A stretch of 64,000 nucleotides of DNA from Corallibacter vietnamensis (GTDB lineage Bacteria; Bacteroidota; Bacteroidia; Flavobacteriales; Flavobacteriaceae): contig NZ_BAABBI010000003.1 of assembly GCF_039537875.1 (NCBI RefSeq), forward strand, positions 124,001-188,000, in the 5' to 3' direction. Shown piece by piece: positions 61,171-64,000 of the stretch. The translations under genes were made by a program, and so were the position numbers. Within the stretch, counting starts at the first letter, position 1; each line of letters begins with the position of its first letter. The notes under the pieces are model-generated. The model was given only the letters and a program-made list of their open reading frames with translations, ran no database searches and was not told the DNA's origin.

Positions 61171-61244
61171 GGTCGCGTAGCTCAGCTGGATAGAGCATCT
61201 GCCTTCTAAGCAGACGGTCACAGGTTCGAATCCTGTCGCGATCA
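61171..61244 (+). tRNA. tRNA-Arg (UCU)
   Basis: 74-base cloverleaf with acceptor GGTCGCG paired with CGCGATC (one G-T pair), discriminator A, anticodon TCT at 61205-61207 in loop CTTCTAA, D arm AGCTCAGCTGGATAGAGCA and T arm AGGTTCGAATCCT. CCA is not encoded. Confidence 0.95.
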
Positions 61245-61245
61245 C

Positions 61246-61278
61246 AAAAGCCTTACTAATTTTAGTAAGGCTTTTTTA
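61246..61278 (+). terminator. Terminator of the tRNA operon
   Basis: A long stem AAAAGCCTTACTAA (61246-61259) with TTAGTAAGGCTTTT (61262-61275) followed by T residues, starting one base after tRNA-Arg. Confidence 0.85.
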
Positions 61279-61387
61279 TTTTAACTACTACAATAATTTA
61301 CTTCAAAAAAACTATCTTATTTTGATAAAATAGTATTGCTTCTCTAGTCTATTCTTTTTTAGTAATAAAGTGCTAATTTGATTACTT

Positions 61388-62392
61388 TCATCTTGTGGAG
61401 TTTCTTTCAACAATATTTGTTTTAACTACGGTATGTATTGTTTCTGTTGAGGTTTCACTTTCTAAACGATTTACAAGTGAAGAAACCGCTTGTTTACCAA
61501 TATTTTCAGCATGTTGACTAACAACTGTTAATGATGGTATTGCGTGTTCAGAAATAAGGCCATTTGTAAACCCTATAATCGAAATATCTTTGGGAATATC
61601 ATATCCATTCATTCTTGCAACATTCATAGCTAAAACAGCAGAGTATTCGTCTGCTGCTAATATAGCATCAACCTTTTCATTTTTAAAAACTGGTAATAAC
61701 TCTTTTTCTATTTCATTATAATGTTGAGGTGTTAATATTTTCACCTCTTTATCAGATTTTTGCATTGCTGAAACATAACCTTGTTCTCTTAATTGTCCTA
61801 CGCTTATATTTGATATTATATTTAAAAACACAACATTTTCACATCCTATTTCTAATAAAAAATTTGTTGCTTTAAAAGCGCCTTCAAAATCATCTACAGT
61901 AACTTTATCACAAGTAATCTCATCTATTACCCTATCAAACATAACCATAGGTACGTTATATTTTAAGGTTTTATAAAAATGTGAATAGTCTTTATTTTTT
62001 TGTGTTTCTTCTGCTACAGATAATATGATTCCATCAACACTACCATTTATAAACGTATCTATGCTTTCAACTTCTTTTTGATGGCTTTCATTTGATAGGC
62101 AAATTACAATTTTATAACCCAATCTAGTAGCTTCCATCTCTATACCATACAATACTTTACTGAAAAACTCCAATAAAATTGCAGGTATAATAACCCCAAT
62201 TATTTTAGTTGATTTAGATTTTAAACTTCTTGCAATATTATTAGGTACATAATTATAAGACTCTGCAATTTCTTTAATTTTCACACGGGTTTTCTCTCCT
62301 ATTTCAGGGCTATCATTTAATGCTTTAGAAACCGTTGAAATTGAAACGCCAGCAAGATTAGCTAAATCTTTTAAGGTTATTTTAGGTTGCAT
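61388..62392 (-). CDS. LacI family transcriptional regulator
   Basis: 334-residue regulator with an N-terminal LacI helix-turn-helix (TLKDLANLAGVSISTVSKAL, residues about 5-24) and hinge, then a periplasmic-binding-like effector domain (about 60-330: KIIGVIIPAILLEFFSKVLYG). It would bind DNA as a dimer, and a sugar or sugar phosphate would control it. No sugar-utilisation genes are next to it in this window; its targets may lie outside it or elsewhere. It is transcribed away from the tRNA operon. Confidence 0.92.
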   Translation of the reverse strand: MQPKITLKDLANLAGVSISTVSKALNDSPEIGEKTRVKIKEIAESYNYVPNNIARSLKSKSTKIIGVIIPAILLEFFSKVLYGIEMEATRLGYKIVICLSNESHQKEVESIDTFINGSVDGIILSVAEETQKNKDYSHFYKTLKYNVPMVMFDRVIDEITCDKVTVDDFEGAFKATNFLLEIGCENVVFLNIISNISVGQLREQGYVSAMQKSDKEVKILTPQHYNEIEKELLPVFKNEKVDAILAADEYSAVLAMNVARMNGYDIPKDISIIGFTNGLISEHAIPSLTVVSQHAENIGKQAVSSLVNRLESETSTETIHTVVKTNIVERNSTR

Positions 62393-62478
62393 AAGTGTTA
62401 CATTTTTTAAGTCTCTTGCAATTTAATCATTAATACATCATGAACACTGATAGTTGTTTTAAAATGATAAAATAATAT

Positions 62479-64000
62479 CTATTCTGGGTACTCTATCCTT
62501 AAGTGATAAATATTAGCTAGTTTTCTTTTTAATACTTTTTTGATAGATTGAATTTCTTTAAACGTAATATTGGCATTTAAAAACTGTTCTTCTGCCATTT
62601 GTTTATTGATTATATTTTCAACAAAATCATCAATTTTTGAAGAGGTTGGTTCTCTTAAGCTTTTTGAAGCTGCTTCTACACTATCACACATCATAAGAAT
62701 TGCTGTTTCTTTACTAAAAGGCTTTGGACCAGGATATGAAAAAACCGATTTATCTACTTGAGAATCTAAACTAGTTTCCTTTTCTTTCATATAAAAATAG
62801 TAAACAACACTAGTTCCATGGTGAGTTCTTATAAAATCTATTACACGATCTGGTAGGTTATTCTTTTTTGCTATTTCTATTCCATTTATAACATGATCTA
62901 TAATAATAGAAGCACTTTCTCTAGATGACAACTCGTCATGAGGACTTATACCTGTTGGTTGGTTTTCAGTAAAATACGTAGGGTTTTTCATTTTTCCGAT
63001 ATCATGATATAAAGCACCTACTCTAGCAAGCATAGCATTTGCTCCTATCTCGTTTGCAGCAGCTTCAGCTAAATTTGCGACATTTAATGAATGATGAAAA
63101 GTTCCTGGAGCTATATCAGAAAGCTCCTTAAGTAGTTTAGAATTGGTATCTGACAACTCAAGAAGTGATACATCTGATACTAATCCAAATAATTTTTCAT
63201 AAGCATATATAAGTGGCTGCACAAAAAGCGTAGCTAAACCACACAATACAAAGAGTCCAAATGTTTCCCACTTAAGTGATTCTACACTCCCTTCATGTAT
63301 TACAAAAAAGGCAAAATATGCTATAATATAAATAAGTGTTATTTGTCCTACAGATATAAATAAATTAGCGCGCTTATATAATTCAGATACTGTTAAAATA
63401 GTTACAATACCTGCGATAATTTGTAAAAACATGTATTCATAACTATTTGACACAATAGAGCCTAATAATAAAACCGTAACAACGTGTGTAAACAAGCCTA
63501 ATCTAGCATCAAAAAAAGCTTTTAACACAAGCGGTAGTATACAAATTGGTACAACATAAATATATTTAGAATTGTAATTTACAACCAAAGTTGTAATAAG
63601 TACCATTAAGAAAATATTGAAAAATATAAAGGTTACTTTGGTATTGTTTTCAAAAACATCAAGTCTATATTTTCTTAAAAACAAAAGCAACATTAGCAAT
63701 GCTAAAGCTACTAAAACTGTATAAGCAAAAACTATTAAGTAATAATTGGTATCTGTCCAAACTTGAGACTCATACTCCAACTCTAAAGAACGTAATTTTT
63801 GATATTTATCACCTTCAACTACTTCTCCTTTAGAAATAATAAGGGTTTCTTTTTCTACACTTCCTCTTGTATAAGAAATTTTATCAAGCTCTTCTTGTAA
63901 TACATTCTCTGTAAAAGCTTTATCATACGTTAAATTAGGTTCTACAATATCAAAAAACAAAGAAATAAATTGTGTTTTATAGCGGTTTAGCCCATTGTTT
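62479..64000 (-). CDS. 7TM-HD family phosphohydrolase (PgpH-like), 5' truncated by the window
   Basis: C-terminal part, at least 506 residues, of a 7TMR-HDED/PgpH-type protein. The frame is open through base 64000, so the N-terminal start lies beyond the window and TTG 63960 is internal. About seven hydrophobic helices cover residues about 75-270 from that point, followed by an HD domain with FHHSLNVANLAEAA, LYHDIGKM and RTHHGTSVVYYFY. Relatives hydrolyse cyclic di-AMP, which is the likely substrate here (family inference). It is followed on the minus strand by the LacI gene after 86 bases. Confidence 0.88.
   Translation of the reverse strand, partial: NNGLNRYKTQFISLFFDIVEPNLTYDKAFTENVLQEELDKISYTRGSVEKETLIISKGEVVEGDKYQKLRSLELEYESQVWTDTNYYLIVFAYTVLVALALLMLLLFLRKYRLDVFENNTKVTFIFFNIFLMVLITTLVVNYNSKYIYVVPICILPLVLKAFFDARLGLFTHVVTVLLLGSIVSNSYEYMFLQIIAGIVTILTVSELYKRANLFISVGQITLIYIIAYFAFFVIHEGSVESLKWETFGLFVLCGLATLFVQPLIYAYEKLFGLVSDVSLLELSDTNSKLLKELSDIAPGTFHHSLNVANLAEAAANEIGANAMLARVGALYHDIGKMKNPTYFTENQPTGISPHDELSSRESASIIIDHVINGIEIAKKNNLPDRVIDFIRTHHGTSVVYYFYMKEKETSLDSQVDKSVFSYPGPKPFSKETAILMMCDSVEAASKSLREPTSSKIDDFVENIINKQMAEEQFLNANITFKEIQSIKKVLKRKLANIYHLRIEYPE

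Overview
The window is a low-GC, gene-dense stretch of chromosome from a member of the Bacteroidota, almost certainly a marine Flavobacteriaceae (an Olleya, Lacinutrix, Bizionia or Winogradskyella-like organism; the genus is inference). The signs are the -7 promoter element TAnnTTTG in front of several genes, a type IX secretion C-terminal sorting domain, bacillithiol synthesis (BshA), a bacterial SUI1 factor, DUF4159, and a GH3/beta-lactamase fusion. No phage, plasmid, intact insertion sequence or CRISPR array is visible. Both window ends cut genes: a 2OG-Fe(II) oxygenase at the left and a 7TM-HD phosphohydrolase at the right.

Layout. 1-3553: plus-strand operon of an oxygenase, SUI1 factor, DUF1835 protein, nucleoside phosphorylase and an orphan substrate-binding-fold protein. 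3673-7322: ung, a YfcC-type carrier and an alpha/beta hydrolase, interleaved with two unlisted, mutually similar small membrane proteins. 7452-9623: mutS2. 9679-12935: a redox module (alcohol dehydrogenase, OsmC, Old Yellow Enzyme, Crp/Fnr regulator), then a divergent DCC-family gene and a 450-base gap with a possible recombinase relic. 13935-19175: a minus-strand cluster of Glu/Asp symporter, GshB-like ATP-grasp ligase, mercaptopyruvate sulfurtransferase-like protein, N-formylglutamate amidohydrolase and a QEGLA/MATCAP-like metallopeptidase. 19258-26161: aroC, an LpxH-like phosphoesterase, a YdiJ-like flavin/Fe-S dehydrogenase, a small outer-membrane barrel and bshA. 26161-29142: the GH3/beta-lactamase fusion. 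29241-35317: a cell-envelope and Fe-S cluster (amidase, MlaD, membrane Fe-S protein, CCG-type Fe-S protein, HAD protein, small membrane proteins). 35404-42168: lptD, ridA, an S9 peptidase and guaC. 42165-46314: two secreted proteins of unknown role (LRR/WG and GloVer-repeat) with related palindrome arrays upstream. 46528-49477: GlcNAc kinase, gap and pfkA. 49639-54006: tamB, divergent from tsaD. 54130-60789: tsaD, PPIase, rsmE, DUF4159, TrmH-type methyltransferase, AI-2E-family permease, a methyltransferase and a HAD phosphatase. 60850-61278: a tRNA operon (Ser-GCU, Pro-UGG, Arg-UCU) with a clear promoter and terminator. 61388-64000: LacI regulator and 7TM-HD protein.

Most genes are housekeeping. 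The parts that seem least described are the phased palindromes ahead of the two secreted-protein genes, the duplicated small membrane protein with its conserved leader, the ligase-plus-peptidase cluster, and several genes whose start codons are missing or collide with a promoter element (tamB, lptD, the DCC gene).
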